Made by a program: the position numbers and the translations under genes. Below, one piece after another: positions 15,238 to 23,144 of a stretch of DNA of 36,101 bases. Location: NCBI GenBank assembly GCA_031254615.1, contig JAIRUC010000133.1:1-36101 (forward strand), in the 5' to 3' direction. Origin of the DNA: Treponema sp. (GTDB lineage Bacteria; Spirochaetota; Spirochaetia; Treponematales; Breznakiellaceae). Position 1 is the stretch's first letter, and every line of letters begins with the position of its first letter. The notes beneath the pieces are model-generated. The model saw only the letters and a list, made by a program, of their open reading frames with translations, made no database searches and was not told the origin of the DNA.

Positions 15238-16419
15238 ATGAATAATGTCTTTATGGATACATATCACAGGCTTCCCGTAGTTTTCGCAAGGGGCGAAGGA
15301 AGCTGGCTCTATGATATTAACGGAAAAAAATATCTGGATTTTACCAGCGGCATTGCGGTAAATCTTCTTGGCCATAATTACGCGCCATTGGTAAGGGCTG
15401 TTTCTGAACAGGCGGCCAAATACATTCATGTCTGCAATTACTACCAGAGTGACGTAACAGCCGCGTTCGCGCAAAAGCTTGTCAACGCGTGCGCTCCCGC
15501 CGGCATGAAAAATGTGTTTCTCGCTAATTCCGGCGCTGAAGCCAACGAAGGCGCCTGCAAAATTGCGAGGAAATATTCGCTGTTAAAATACGGCCAGGGC
15601 CGGCATACAATTGTAACACTTAAAGGGAGCTTTCACGGCAGAACAATTACCACGTTAGCCGCAACCGGACAGGAAAAGTTTCACAAAGACTTTGGCCCGT
15701 TTACCGAAGGCTTTGTTCACATTGAAGGCGGCGACATCGCGGCCTTGGAAAAAGCGCTTGATGGAAAAACCGTAGCCGGCCTGTTAATTGAAGCGGTGCA
15801 GGGCGAAAGCGGAATCATTGTGCAAAGCGCGGAATTTATTTCCGCCGCCGCGAAACTGTGCGCCGAAAGGGATATTCTGCTCATCTTTGACGAAATCCAG
15901 TGCGGACTTGGCAGAACCGGAACTTTCCTCGCTCTTGAACAGTACAATGTAAAAGCCGACATTGTTACTCTCGCGAAAGGACTTGCGGGCGGCATTCCGG
16001 CCGGCGCAGTCCTTGCGGGAGAAAAAGCCGCCGACGTTCTTAAAGTAGGCGATCACGGCAGTACATTCGGGGGAAACCCTGTTGCCGCGGCCGCAGGGCT
16101 TGTCATACTGGAGACCGTAAACACTCCGGAATTTTTGGAAGAAATTAAGCGAAAAGGCGAAATATTATTGTCGGCAATCAAACAGCACCCCAAAGTAAAA
16201 ACTGCGCGGGGAAAAGGTTTGATGATAGGCTTTGACATTGAAGGCAACAGTTGGCCGCTTTTGGAAGCCGCGATAGCAAGAGCAGACCTGGCAAAAAACC
16301 AGTGCGGTCTTCTGATGCTGTCATCCGGAGAGCATACCATCAGGTTATTGCCGCCGTACTCCTTAACCGACAGTGAAGCAGAGCAGGGGCTCGCGATACT
16401 GTCCCAGTTGTTGGGTTGA
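15238..16419 (+). CDS. argD: Acetylornithine aminotransferase family protein
   Basis: This is a class III PLP-dependent aminotransferase. ArgD converts N-acetylglutamate semialdehyde to N-acetylornithine in arginine synthesis and can also act in lysine synthesis. The 393 residues match the family. Visible: SGIAVNLLGHNYAPL near the start, the phosphate-contact NSGAEANE block (98-104), SFHGRT (131-136), FDEIQCGLGRTG (217-228) with the PLP-pyridine Asp, and the Schiff-base Lys247 in TLAKGLAGG. AGGAG lies before the ATG, 39 bases after the TPR gene. A close relative such as ornithine or GABA aminotransferase is less likely but not excluded. The stop codon lies inside the -35 box of the next promoter. 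Confidence 0.9.
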   Translation: MNNVFMDTYHRLPVVFARGEGSWLYDINGKKYLDFTSGIAVNLLGHNYAPLVRAVSEQAAKYIHVCNYYQSDVTAAFAQKLVNACAPAGMKNVFLANSGAEANEGACKIARKYSLLKYGQGRHTIVTLKGSFHGRTITTLAATGQEKFHKDFGPFTEGFVHIEGGDIAALEKALDGKTVAGLLIEAVQGESGIIVQSAEFISAAAKLCAERDILLIFDEIQCGLGRTGTFLALEQYNVKADIVTLAKGLAGGIPAGAVLAGEKAADVLKVGDHGSTFGGNPVAAAAGLVILETVNTPEFLEEIKRKGEILLSAIKQHPKVKTARGKGLMIGFDIEGNSWPLLEAAIARADLAKNQCGLLMLSSGEHTIRLLPPYSLTDSEAEQGLAILSQLLG

Positions 16420-16444
16420 CAAACCCCTTCATTTTATTCATAGT
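16416..16444 (+). promoter_or_regulatory. Promoter of tRNA-His (and tRNA-Arg)
   Basis: Perfect TTGACA (16416-16421), 17-base spacer, then CATAGT (16439-16444). Initiation would fall about six bases before the mature tRNA-His. The -35 box contains the TGA stop of argD. Confidence 0.6.
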
Positions 16445-16456
16445 TAAAAAACTCAT

Positions 16457-16529
16457 GGTGGATGTAGATCAGTGGTAGATCTCCAGATTGTGGATCTGGC
16501 CGTCGCGGGTTCGAACCCCGTCATCCACC
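16457..16529 (+). tRNA. tRNA-His (GTG)
   Basis: The cloverleaf has acceptor GTGGATG/CATCCAC plus the extra G-1 pairing with C73, the hallmark of His tRNA. The D stem is GATC/GATC, anticodon loop TTGTGGA, T arm GCGGG-TTCGAAC-CCCGT. CCA is not encoded. Confidence 0.96.
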
Positions 16530-16548
16530 TTATGTTTTTCTAATCCAA

Positions 16549-16622
16549 GCGTTCGTAGCTCACCTGGATAGAGTACCAGACTTCGAATCTGGTGGTAGCA
16601 GGTTCGAGTCCTGCCGGACGCG
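16549..16622 (+). tRNA. tRNA-Arg (TCG)
   Basis: Acceptor GCGTTCG/CGGACGC (with a G-T pair), D stem GCTC/GAGT, anticodon stem CCAGA/TCTGG with loop CTTCGAA, T arm GCAGG-TTCGAGT-CCTGC, discriminator G. It lies 19 bases after tRNA-His, so both are likely one transcript. Confidence 0.95.
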
Positions 16623-16887
16623 AATTATTCCCAAAAGACATCACGCAAAGGACGCAAAGTTTTTGTATAACCCAAAAAAATATACAAAAGATAGGAAGGA
16701 TTGTGTTTTTAGAACATGGTTTACAGATAAATAATAATCTGAGGAGTATTATATTGAATATGAAGCTAATATAGAATTTGAAATTGATAATGGAATGTAT
16801 GGATTAAGAAAATGGGGTGCTTTTCAAAAAGGGGATGCCGCATTAATATGATTATATAAAAATAAAAGAAATTGTAAGGAGTTAACC
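16623..16887 (+). other. 265-base stretch after tRNA-Arg with a possible decayed gene remnant
   Basis: No intact gene is visible. It is AT-rich and carries an ACGCAAAGGACGCAAAG direct repeat near 16643. A 36-codon open tail at 16741-16851 reads like real protein (IEYEANIEFEIDNG, then GLRKWGAFQKGDAALI) but is cut off upstream by two adjacent stops in its frame. This looks like the 3' end of a broken gene. The final 40 bases hold a GTAAGGAG site for the next gene. Confidence 0.4.
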
Positions 16888-17790
16888 ATGCCAGAAACAA
16901 TAAACGCCGGCGATTCATCCAAAATCACAAGGGAGTATTTTGATTCCCTGCTTGTCGAAATGAGGCACATTGACGGAGTTCTGCCTTCAACCAAGCTGGA
17001 ACTTTACGGTGAAACTTTTTCCACGCCGATTATGCTGGCGGCCCTGTCCCATTTGCAGTCCGTTCATCCCGAAGGCATGGCGGAGGCCGCGCGCGGGATC
17101 AAGGCGGCGGGCGCTGTGATGTGGGCAGGCATGGGGGAAGATGCGGAACTTGAAGCCATCACCGCAACTGGAGCCAGAACAATCAAAATTATCAAGCCCC
17201 ATGCAGACAACCGCGATGTATTTAAAAAGATCGAACACGCCGAAAAGTGCGGCTGTCTTGCCGTCGGCATGGATATTGATCACGCCTTCAACAGAAAGGG
17301 CGAGTATGATGTAGTTCACAATCTGAATATGAGGCCGAAGAGCTTTGATGAAATCAGGGATTTTGTAAAAGCAACAAAATTGCCGTTTGTAATCAAAGGT
17401 GTTTTAAGCGAGCAGGACGCGTATAAATGCCTTGACGCCGGAGTGCGCGGAATTGTGGTGTCTCACCATCACGGCCATATTGATTACGCTTTGCCGCCCC
17501 TGCGCATATTGCCCGTTATCACAAAAGTAATAAGAAAGCAGATTCCGGTTTTTGTAGATTGCAGTATCGACAGGGGAATGGACGCCTTCAAGGCGCTGGC
17601 GCTCGGAGCCGACGCTGTTTCCGCAGGACGCGTCATTATGGGGCCGCTTGGAGCGGAGGGAGCAGAGGGGGTAAGAAAACTCATTGCCGCAATGACCGAA
17701 GAGCTAGCCGGAGCCATGGCGGCGACTTGTTCAAAGGATATACAGCATATTGATCCCTCGCTGATTTGGACGCCGGCTCGAAAGTTATAA
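16888..17790 (+). CDS. FMN-dependent alpha-hydroxyacid oxidase-like protein
   Basis: The 300-residue protein has the FMN-dependent alpha-hydroxyacid dehydrogenase/lactate oxidase barrel in order: TPIMLAALSHLQSVHPEG, KLPFVIKGVLSEQDAYKCLDAG, VRGIVVSHHHGHIDYALPPL, VFVDCSIDRGMDAFKALALGA and GRVIMGPLG. It is shorter than the usual 350-380 residues because the N-terminus is trimmed. Where the family has SNHGGRQLD, this protein has SHHHGHID (192-199), keeping a His but not the substrate-binding Arg. Where the family has GGIRRG, it has CSIDRG. The flavin-binding frame seems intact but the substrate is probably not a simple lactate-like acid. A good TAAGGAG site precedes the ATG. Confidence 0.82.
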   Translation: MPETINAGDSSKITREYFDSLLVEMRHIDGVLPSTKLELYGETFSTPIMLAALSHLQSVHPEGMAEAARGIKAAGAVMWAGMGEDAELEAITATGARTIKIIKPHADNRDVFKKIEHAEKCGCLAVGMDIDHAFNRKGEYDVVHNLNMRPKSFDEIRDFVKATKLPFVIKGVLSEQDAYKCLDAGVRGIVVSHHHGHIDYALPPLRILPVITKVIRKQIPVFVDCSIDRGMDAFKALALGADAVSAGRVIMGPLGAEGAEGVRKLIAAMTEELAGAMAATCSKDIQHIDPSLIWTPARKL

Positions 17791-17798
17791 AAGATTCT

Positions 17799-17827
17799 TT
17801 GCTTTTTTTGGATTTTTACAATATAAT
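17799..17827 (+). promoter_or_regulatory. Promoter of the STAS / phosphatase operon
   Basis: TTGCTT (17799-17804), 17 bases, perfect TATAAT (17822-17827), then a normal leader with GGAG before the ATG at 17859. Confidence 0.65.
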
Positions 17828-17858
17828 AACACTAACGTAAAAAATCTTGGAGAAAACA

Positions 17859-18173
17859 ATGAATGATGAAACTTTGAGTATTACAGAAAGCATTTCCGAA
17901 GGAACGTGCAATCTTACCGCGAAAGGCCGGATTGATTCCAACAGCGCGGCGCTTCTTCAGGAAAAGCTGGAGAATGCTCTTAAAACAGATAAAAAAAACA
18001 TAATTCTGAATATGTATGAAATAAAATATCTTAGCTCTATAGGAATAAGAGTAATTTTAAAAATATACAAGCAGGCTAAAGAAACAGGTATTACATTTAA
18101 CATATCGCACCCGTCCGAATTTGTTAAAAATGTTTTGGGCATGGTCGCCTTAAAAGAGATGCTGGTGACATAG
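17859..18173 (+). CDS. STAS-domain anti-sigma factor antagonist (RsbV/SpoIIAA-like)
   Basis: The start is the ATG of MNDETLSIT, with TTGGAG nine bases upstream; the TTG at 17847 is that same purine tract read as a codon. The 104-residue protein is a single STAS domain: CNLTAKGRIDSNSAALLQ, then NIILNMYEIKYLSSIGIRVI with the phosphorylatable Ser at the start of the second helix (SSIG; the family has [D/S]S[A/S]G). In partner switching the unphosphorylated form binds and releases a kinase/anti-sigma protein. The next gene encodes a matching phosphatase and kinase-like domain and overlaps by one base. Confidence 0.9.
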   Translation: MNDETLSITESISEGTCNLTAKGRIDSNSAALLQEKLENALKTDKKNIILNMYEIKYLSSIGIRVILKIYKQAKETGITFNISHPSEFVKNVLGMVALKEMLVT

Positions 18174-20458
18174 TGTATTCGATAAGGGCGAAAATTTTAA
18201 GTATTGCGCTTTTATTTATTGCCTCGATAGGCGTTACATTTGTTGTTTATTCAATGATAACAACCGTAAGGTACAAACGCCTGCGCCTTGATAGCATCGA
18301 AAAGACAGTTCAAGTTGAAACGGAAAAAGTAAACAGAATAGTATCGGTAATAGAGCGCGGCGCGAAATTTTACGCAATCGGCGGAAAACTCATCTTTCAA
18401 ATTCAACAGGAAGAATTCGGTGAAAAATTAGCGATTGAGTTTCTTTCAAATTTACCAATGGCAGTAGGCGGCGGTCTTTGGTTTGAGCCTTACGCTTATA
18501 AAAAAGACAGACTGCGCGAAGGTTTTTACGCTTTCTACGATAAAGAGTCGGGAAAGATACGGTTAGATGATACTTTTTTTATGGACGAATACGATTATCA
18601 TAATAAGAGCTGGTATCGTGAAATCGCGGACAGCATAAAAGAGCCGTATCATGTTGCGTGGGCAAAGCCTTATCTCGACGATTCCGGTTCATTCAGCCTG
18701 ATGACAACGGCAGGTTCCGGCGTTTTTGACGAAAACGGAAAACTTATCGCGCTGTCAATTGTGGATTGGGAAATTGACGAAGTCGTAAAGGAGTTAACCG
18801 CAATAAAACCTACGGAAAACAGTTTTGTTCTGTTATGCGTTCCGGAAAAAGATTATGTAATTTCCAGTACGCGCACAAGGTTATTGACGGGCGCGGGTAT
18901 GGAAAGCATCCCTTGGGATATAACCGCCGGTACTTTTGATTTGGACGGAATCACATATATGCGTTTCAGCAGAACCATGGACAACGGCTGGTTTCTGTCA
19001 ATTCAAATTCCGGAAAAAGAAATTTTTGCCGAAGTGGAAAAGCAAAACAGCCGTTTTTCAAAAATAATAGCAACAGCGTCAATATTACTGCTCCTTCTTG
19101 CCTTTTTATTGATTTCAAAGTTAATTAACAAACCGATTAAACAGCTTATCTTTGCCGTTTCTCAGCTTGCAGAAGGCAATCTTGACACGCAGATTAAAAT
19201 ATCGTCACATGACGAGTTGAGCCTGCTTGCGGATACGTTCAACAAAATGACAGGCGAGCTAAAAAAATCAATCGAAGAAAACGCGCACGAGCGTACGGAA
19301 AAGCAGAGGATTAATACCGAACTTAGCGTAGCTTCTTCAATACAGCTCAGTATGCTGCCGAGTATTTTTCCCCCGTTTCCCGAAAGGACGGAGTTTGACA
19401 TCTATGCGTCGATGACTCCTGCAAGGGAAGTGGGCGGCGATTTTTACGATTTCTTTTTTGTAGATAAGGATAATCTTGTGGTAGTAATTGCCGATGTTTC
19501 AGGCAAGGGAATTCCCGCCGCCCTGTTTATGGTAACTGCGAAAACATTAATAAATAATAACAGCTCCTGGAAAAGCCCTGCCGCTGTTTTTGAAAATGTA
19601 AACAAAAAGTTATGTGAAAATAATGAAATGGGTCTTTTTGTTACGGCAATTATAGGTTTTTATAATATTCCTACCGGAAGATTTGTTTTTGTTAACGCCG
19701 GGCATAATCCTCCGCTTTTATCAAGAAACGGAAAAAATTATGAGTTTGTAAGAACGGAGCCCTGTATTGTTTTAGCGTTCATGGAAGATATAAAATACAG
19801 GGAAGAAGAATTGTACCTTCAGCCGGGCGATGTGTTTTATTTATATACCGACGGAATAACGGAAGCAATGTCACATGATATGGAATTGTTTGGCGAACAG
19901 AGGCTTATTAACGCGCTCAACAAAAATAAAGATCGTTCGCCGCAGGAGCTCTTGCATGCGATAAAACGCGAAGTTGACAATTACGCGGACGGAACAGAGC
20001 AGGCGGACGACATTACAATGCTCGCCCTCAAGATATACGAAAACGCGGATAATTCCGTGAAAAAGTTTAAACTTCAGGCAAAGGTTGAGAATTTAAGCCG
20101 ATTAATTGATTTTGTAAATACGGAATTGAAAAAAAGCGGCTGCCCGCCCGATCTGCAGGATCAAATTAACGTTGCTGTAGAAGAAATTTTTGTAAACATA
20201 GCGAATTACGCTTACAAGCCGGATGCGGGCGATGTAACTCTGTCTATTTCAATTGGAAATAAAGTGGTTGTAAAGTTTGAGGATACCGGGAAACCCTACA
20301 ACCCGCTTGAACAGGCCGACCCGGATTTGGAAACAGACCTTTCCAGCCGCGAAATCGGCGGTCTTGGGATTTACCTTGTTAAAAAGCTGGTTGATTCGAT
20401 TGAATATTCCCGTGTTGATGATAACAATGTTCTTGTGATTACTAAAGGGCTTCTTTGA
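18173..20458 (+). CDS. Membrane sensor with HAMP, SpoIIE/RsbU PP2C phosphatase and RsbW-like HATPase domains
   Basis: A GTG start overlaps the STAS stop (TAGTG). The 761 residues comprise TM1 (about 8-30), a dCache-type extracellular sensor (about 35-290; blocks such as DEYDYHNKSWYREI and AKPYLDDSGSFSLM), TM2 (about 298-318), HAMP (319-372), a SpoIIE/RsbU phosphatase (about 390-620; AREVGGDFYDFF, IADVSGKGIPAAL and the metal-binding DDITML), and an RsbW-like GHKL kinase domain (about 631-760; EEIFVNIANYAY N-box, FEDTGKPYNP, GGLGIYLVKK). Both the phosphatase and the kinase that would act on the STAS protein are thus on one polypeptide under an external sensor. The ligand is unknown. Confidence 0.92.
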   Translation: MYSIRAKILSIALLFIASIGVTFVVYSMITTVRYKRLRLDSIEKTVQVETEKVNRIVSVIERGAKFYAIGGKLIFQIQQEEFGEKLAIEFLSNLPMAVGGGLWFEPYAYKKDRLREGFYAFYDKESGKIRLDDTFFMDEYDYHNKSWYREIADSIKEPYHVAWAKPYLDDSGSFSLMTTAGSGVFDENGKLIALSIVDWEIDEVVKELTAIKPTENSFVLLCVPEKDYVISSTRTRLLTGAGMESIPWDITAGTFDLDGITYMRFSRTMDNGWFLSIQIPEKEIFAEVEKQNSRFSKIIATASILLLLLAFLLISKLINKPIKQLIFAVSQLAEGNLDTQIKISSHDELSLLADTFNKMTGELKKSIEENAHERTEKQRINTELSVASSIQLSMLPSIFPPFPERTEFDIYASMTPAREVGGDFYDFFFVDKDNLVVVIADVSGKGIPAALFMVTAKTLINNNSSWKSPAAVFENVNKKLCENNEMGLFVTAIIGFYNIPTGRFVFVNAGHNPPLLSRNGKNYEFVRTEPCIVLAFMEDIKYREEELYLQPGDVFYLYTDGITEAMSHDMELFGEQRLINALNKNKDRSPQELLHAIKREVDNYADGTEQADDITMLALKIYENADNSVKKFKLQAKVENLSRLIDFVNTELKKSGCPPDLQDQINVAVEEIFVNIANYAYKPDAGDVTLSISIGNKVVVKFEDTGKPYNPLEQADPDLETDLSSREIGGLGIYLVKKLVDSIEYSRVDDNNVLVITKGLL

Positions 20459-20600
20459 GTAATATGTAATCCCCTCCAATAATTCCTATCGTAATTGCGG
20501 TATAAATGTATGCCCTCCTATGATTATTGTCAATGAAATAATTAATTTTTACCCCTTAGCCGCCCCGCTCCCAAACAACAACATTTCTCATTTCACATTT

Positions 20601-20647
20601 CAAACTGCTCACTACTAACTATTAATTGTTCACTATTAACTATTAAC
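20601..20647. repeat. Short TTAACTATT/TTCACTATT-type repeat, left of the flagellar operon
   Basis: TAACTATTA occurs at 20616-20624 and again at 20637-20645, with TTCACTATT between them. The same word family makes up the region 25108-25240 on the other side of the operon. Confidence 0.6.
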
Positions 20648-20670
20648 CCCTCCCCAAAAAATACCGATAT
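20644..20670 (+). promoter_or_regulatory. Candidate sigma-28 (FliA) promoter of the flgN operon
   Basis: TAAC (20644-20647), 15 bases, then ACCGATAT (20663-20670) matches the flagellar consensus TAAA-N15-GCCGATAA at three of four and six of eight positions. The distance to the flgN ATG is 18 bases, with an AGAGGT site between. The -35 part comes from the end of the short-repeat block. Confidence 0.5.
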
Positions 20671-20688
20671 ATAAAAAGAGGTATTGTC

Positions 20689-21198
20689 ATGATTTATGAA
20701 AAATGTAAGGACATCTTATTAAGGGAGAGGGAACTTGTCCAAAAAGCGGCCTGTGAGCAGGAAAAAATGCGGGTTGCGGTGTTTAACCGCGAATGGCCGG
20801 GCTTTGAAGACAATGTTGACGCGCTGACCATAATCGAAAACCAGCTGGCGCAAATGGAAGATGAACGCGAACAGCTTTTTTACGCTTTTGAAGCGCTTTT
20901 ACAGCATAAAGACCATTCCTACGAAAGAGACGGCAAGGGGCGTTTTTACGCGATGGTCTCTCTTTTGCCCGAGAACCAGCGCAATGACCTGACCTCAATT
21001 TACCGCAGTTTGAAAATGGAAACTCTGGCGTTGCGGATAGCGAATGAGTCTCTCAGGACATATCTGGGCGGAATTAAGAATACAATCAGGGAATTTTTTG
21101 ATCAGGCGTTTCCGCAGAGGGCGGGAAAGATGTATACGCCGCAGGGAGTTCATCTTTCACATGATATGCGCAGCATGGTTTTGAATCAGAGTTTTTAA
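20689..21198 (+). CDS. flgN: FlgN-like flagellar export chaperone
   Basis: FlgN holds the hook-filament junction proteins FlgK and FlgL in an export-ready state in the cytoplasm. The 169-residue protein is almost all helical and charged, with long heptad-like stretches (LLRERELVQKAACEQEKMR; ALTIIENQLAQMEDEREQLF) and a C-terminal amphipathic helix, as expected for FlgN/YvyG-type chaperones. Sequence motifs in this family are weak, so the name rests mainly on position: nine bases before flgK, in the same order as in many bacteria. Confidence 0.75.
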   Translation: MIYEKCKDILLRERELVQKAACEQEKMRVAVFNREWPGFEDNVDALTIIENQLAQMEDEREQLFYAFEALLQHKDHSYERDGKGRFYAMVSLLPENQRNDLTSIYRSLKMETLALRIANESLRTYLGGIKNTIREFFDQAFPQRAGKMYTPQGVHLSHDMRSMVLNQSF

Positions 21199-21207
21199 GG
21201 AGTATAT

Positions 21208-23097
21208 ATGACCTCAACATTTATGGGATTGGAAATCGGCAGAAGAGGGCTTCATGCCCACCAGCAGGGACTGGCGGTTACCGGACATAACCTTGACAAT
21301 ATCAAAACCGAAGGGTATTCGCGTCAAAGGGTGGAGATAACTCCGTTTGAACCGATTTATCTGCCGGGACTTAACCGCGCCCTTACGCCCGGCCAGATTG
21401 GACAGGGGGCGTCGGTCGAGCGAATCGAGCGCATACGCGACGAGCTTTTGGACAAGCGGATTGTCGCGCAGTCTTCGGGAGAAGGTTATTGGACTGTCCG
21501 CGACCGCTATATCCGCGAGATGGAGCAGTTCTATCTTGAGACAGGTGCCAATTCCGTAAGAAGCAAAATGGATAAATTCTGGGACGGATGGCAGGAGCTT
21601 TCACAGCACGCCGCGGACACGGAATTCCGCACAGCAGTTCTTCAGCGCGGAAAAACTCTGATAGACGGCATTCACAACCATTTTAATAATTTGAAAAGGC
21701 TTCAAACTCAGGTTGACGAAGATGTACAGATAAATGTTGAAAGAGTAAACGAAATAACGCGCCAAATCGCTATGCTTAACAAAGATATAACCCGCATAAA
21801 GGCAATCGGCGATAACCCCAATGATCTTATGGACAGGCGCGATTTGTTAGTCGACAATCTTTCCTCGATAATTGACGTAACGGTAAGCCATTTGGATCAT
21901 GATGAATTTATGGTGCATACTTCCGGTCATGTTCTGGTACAGGGGCAGAACGCGCGTCAGTTTGATATGCGCAAAGATATTGATTACGAAGGTTACGCGC
22001 ATATTTTCTGGCGCGATACAAAGGACCAGATTGTCTTTACAAAGGGAAGCCTTGGTGCGCTTTTGGAACTTCGCGACGTTACCATCGAAGATGAAATTCA
22101 GGGTCTTGATAACATGACCATGAATTTTACAGACCTTATAAATGAAATTCACAGTACAGCGTACGGGGCGAACGGCACTACCGGAAACAATTTCTTTTCC
22201 GAGTATCCGTTTGTAACAAACGTAAACGGAAATTACGACCGCTCAGGAGACGGCGTTTTTGATTCCAGTTACATATACAGAATAAACGGACAGAACCGTC
22301 TGGAATCGCATGCCCAGCCGGGTCTTGAAGGGATGATAACCCTTTCGGGCGCGGACGGGGACATAAACGTGCCTTATTATCCTACCGACACGGTTACGGA
22401 CATTATTACAAGGATTAACAATTCCGGCGCTGAAGTTGCGGCGCGGCTTAACAGGGACGGGATACTTTCATTAAAAGGGACTCCGGCAGAAACTGTGGAA
22501 GGCAGAAGGGTCAATCCTGATTTTGTTATACGCCATGTTGAAGATTCGGGGCATTTTCTTGTAGGTTACGCCGGATTACTGCTTGAATCGGGAGCGGAAG
22601 GCGCTTTCTCTTGGGACAGGGCAGATGCCGTAACAAGTCTTCGCGGCGGGGCTGAAAATTACGCTCTTGCCCCTGTTGCGCATCCTTCCGGCTGGATCGA
22701 GGTAAACCCCGCGCTGTTAAAAGACCCGACTTCTGTCGCGGCAGGCTTTGGCTACAACGGCAGAGCGGCTAACCCTGGAAACGGGGACGCGGCGGCGGAA
22801 ATCGCCTTAATCAGGAACAGCCCTGTAATGGTAGGCAAACTTGCCACCTTTGACGACTACTTTGCCGATTCTGTCGGGCGCATCGCTCTGTTAGGCGAAC
22901 AGTCGGGTATGGCGAAGGAAACGGAAAACCGCATTATGAAGTATTTAACAGACTGGCGCAGGTCAATTTCCGGCGTCAACATGGATGAGGAACTAGCGAA
23001 TATGATCCGTTATCAGCAAGGCTATAACGCGGCGGCGCGCTTTATAACAACGGTAAATTCGCTGTTGGATACAATAATCAACCGTTTGGGAGTTTAA
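21208..23097 (+). CDS. flgK: Flagellar hook-associated protein 1
   Basis: FlgK is the first junction protein between hook and filament, which in spirochaetes lies in the periplasm. The 629 residues carry the N-terminal rod/hook signature (about 1-60; GLEIGRRGLHAHQQGLAVTG, HNLDNIKTEGYSRQRVE), a coiled-coil region (about 60-190), a variable beta-rich middle, and the C-terminal D0 helix (LANMIRYQQGYNAAARFITT at about 600). TTAAGGAG lies before the ATG. The last codons, GGA GTT TAA, form the first unit of a 17-base tandem repeat that runs to flgL. Confidence 0.95.
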   Translation: MTSTFMGLEIGRRGLHAHQQGLAVTGHNLDNIKTEGYSRQRVEITPFEPIYLPGLNRALTPGQIGQGASVERIERIRDELLDKRIVAQSSGEGYWTVRDRYIREMEQFYLETGANSVRSKMDKFWDGWQELSQHAADTEFRTAVLQRGKTLIDGIHNHFNNLKRLQTQVDEDVQINVERVNEITRQIAMLNKDITRIKAIGDNPNDLMDRRDLLVDNLSSIIDVTVSHLDHDEFMVHTSGHVLVQGQNARQFDMRKDIDYEGYAHIFWRDTKDQIVFTKGSLGALLELRDVTIEDEIQGLDNMTMNFTDLINEIHSTAYGANGTTGNNFFSEYPFVTNVNGNYDRSGDGVFDSSYIYRINGQNRLESHAQPGLEGMITLSGADGDINVPYYPTDTVTDIITRINNSGAEVAARLNRDGILSLKGTPAETVEGRRVNPDFVIRHVEDSGHFLVGYAGLLLESGAEGAFSWDRADAVTSLRGGAENYALAPVAHPSGWIEVNPALLKDPTSVAAGFGYNGRAANPGNGDAAAEIALIRNSPVMVGKLATFDDYFADSVGRIALLGEQSGMAKETENRIMKYLTDWRRSISGVNMDEELANMIRYQQGYNAAARFITTVNSLLDTIINRLGV

Positions 23098-23138
23098 CAC
23101 CTAAAGGAGTTTAACACCTAAAGGAGTTTAACAAGGAG
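23089..23138 (+). repeat. Triplicated 17-bp Shine-Dalgarno/GGA repeat between flgK and flgL
   Basis: The unit GGAGTTTAACACCTAAA occurs exactly at 23089-23105 and 23106-23122; a third, partial unit GGAGTTTAACA (23123-23133) runs into AGGAG. The first unit includes the flgK stop. The result is three AAGGAG motifs (ending near 23109, 23126 and 23138), the last correctly placed for flgL translation. Confidence 0.95.
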
Positions 23139-23144
23139 TAAGTT

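Larger units (their letters stand above)
20459..20688 (+). other. 230-base intergenic region before the flagellar operon
   Basis: No gene is visible. It holds a low-complexity TTAACTATT/TTCACTATT repeat block (about 20601-20647) and a sigma-28-like promoter (20644-20670) immediately after it, followed by AGAGGT and the flgN ATG. Confidence 0.7.

Noticed and set aside
20506-20518. 13-base word AAATGTATGCCCT shared with about 31762-31774
   Set aside because: A few 13-mers are expected twice by chance in a window of this size; no other similarity around them.
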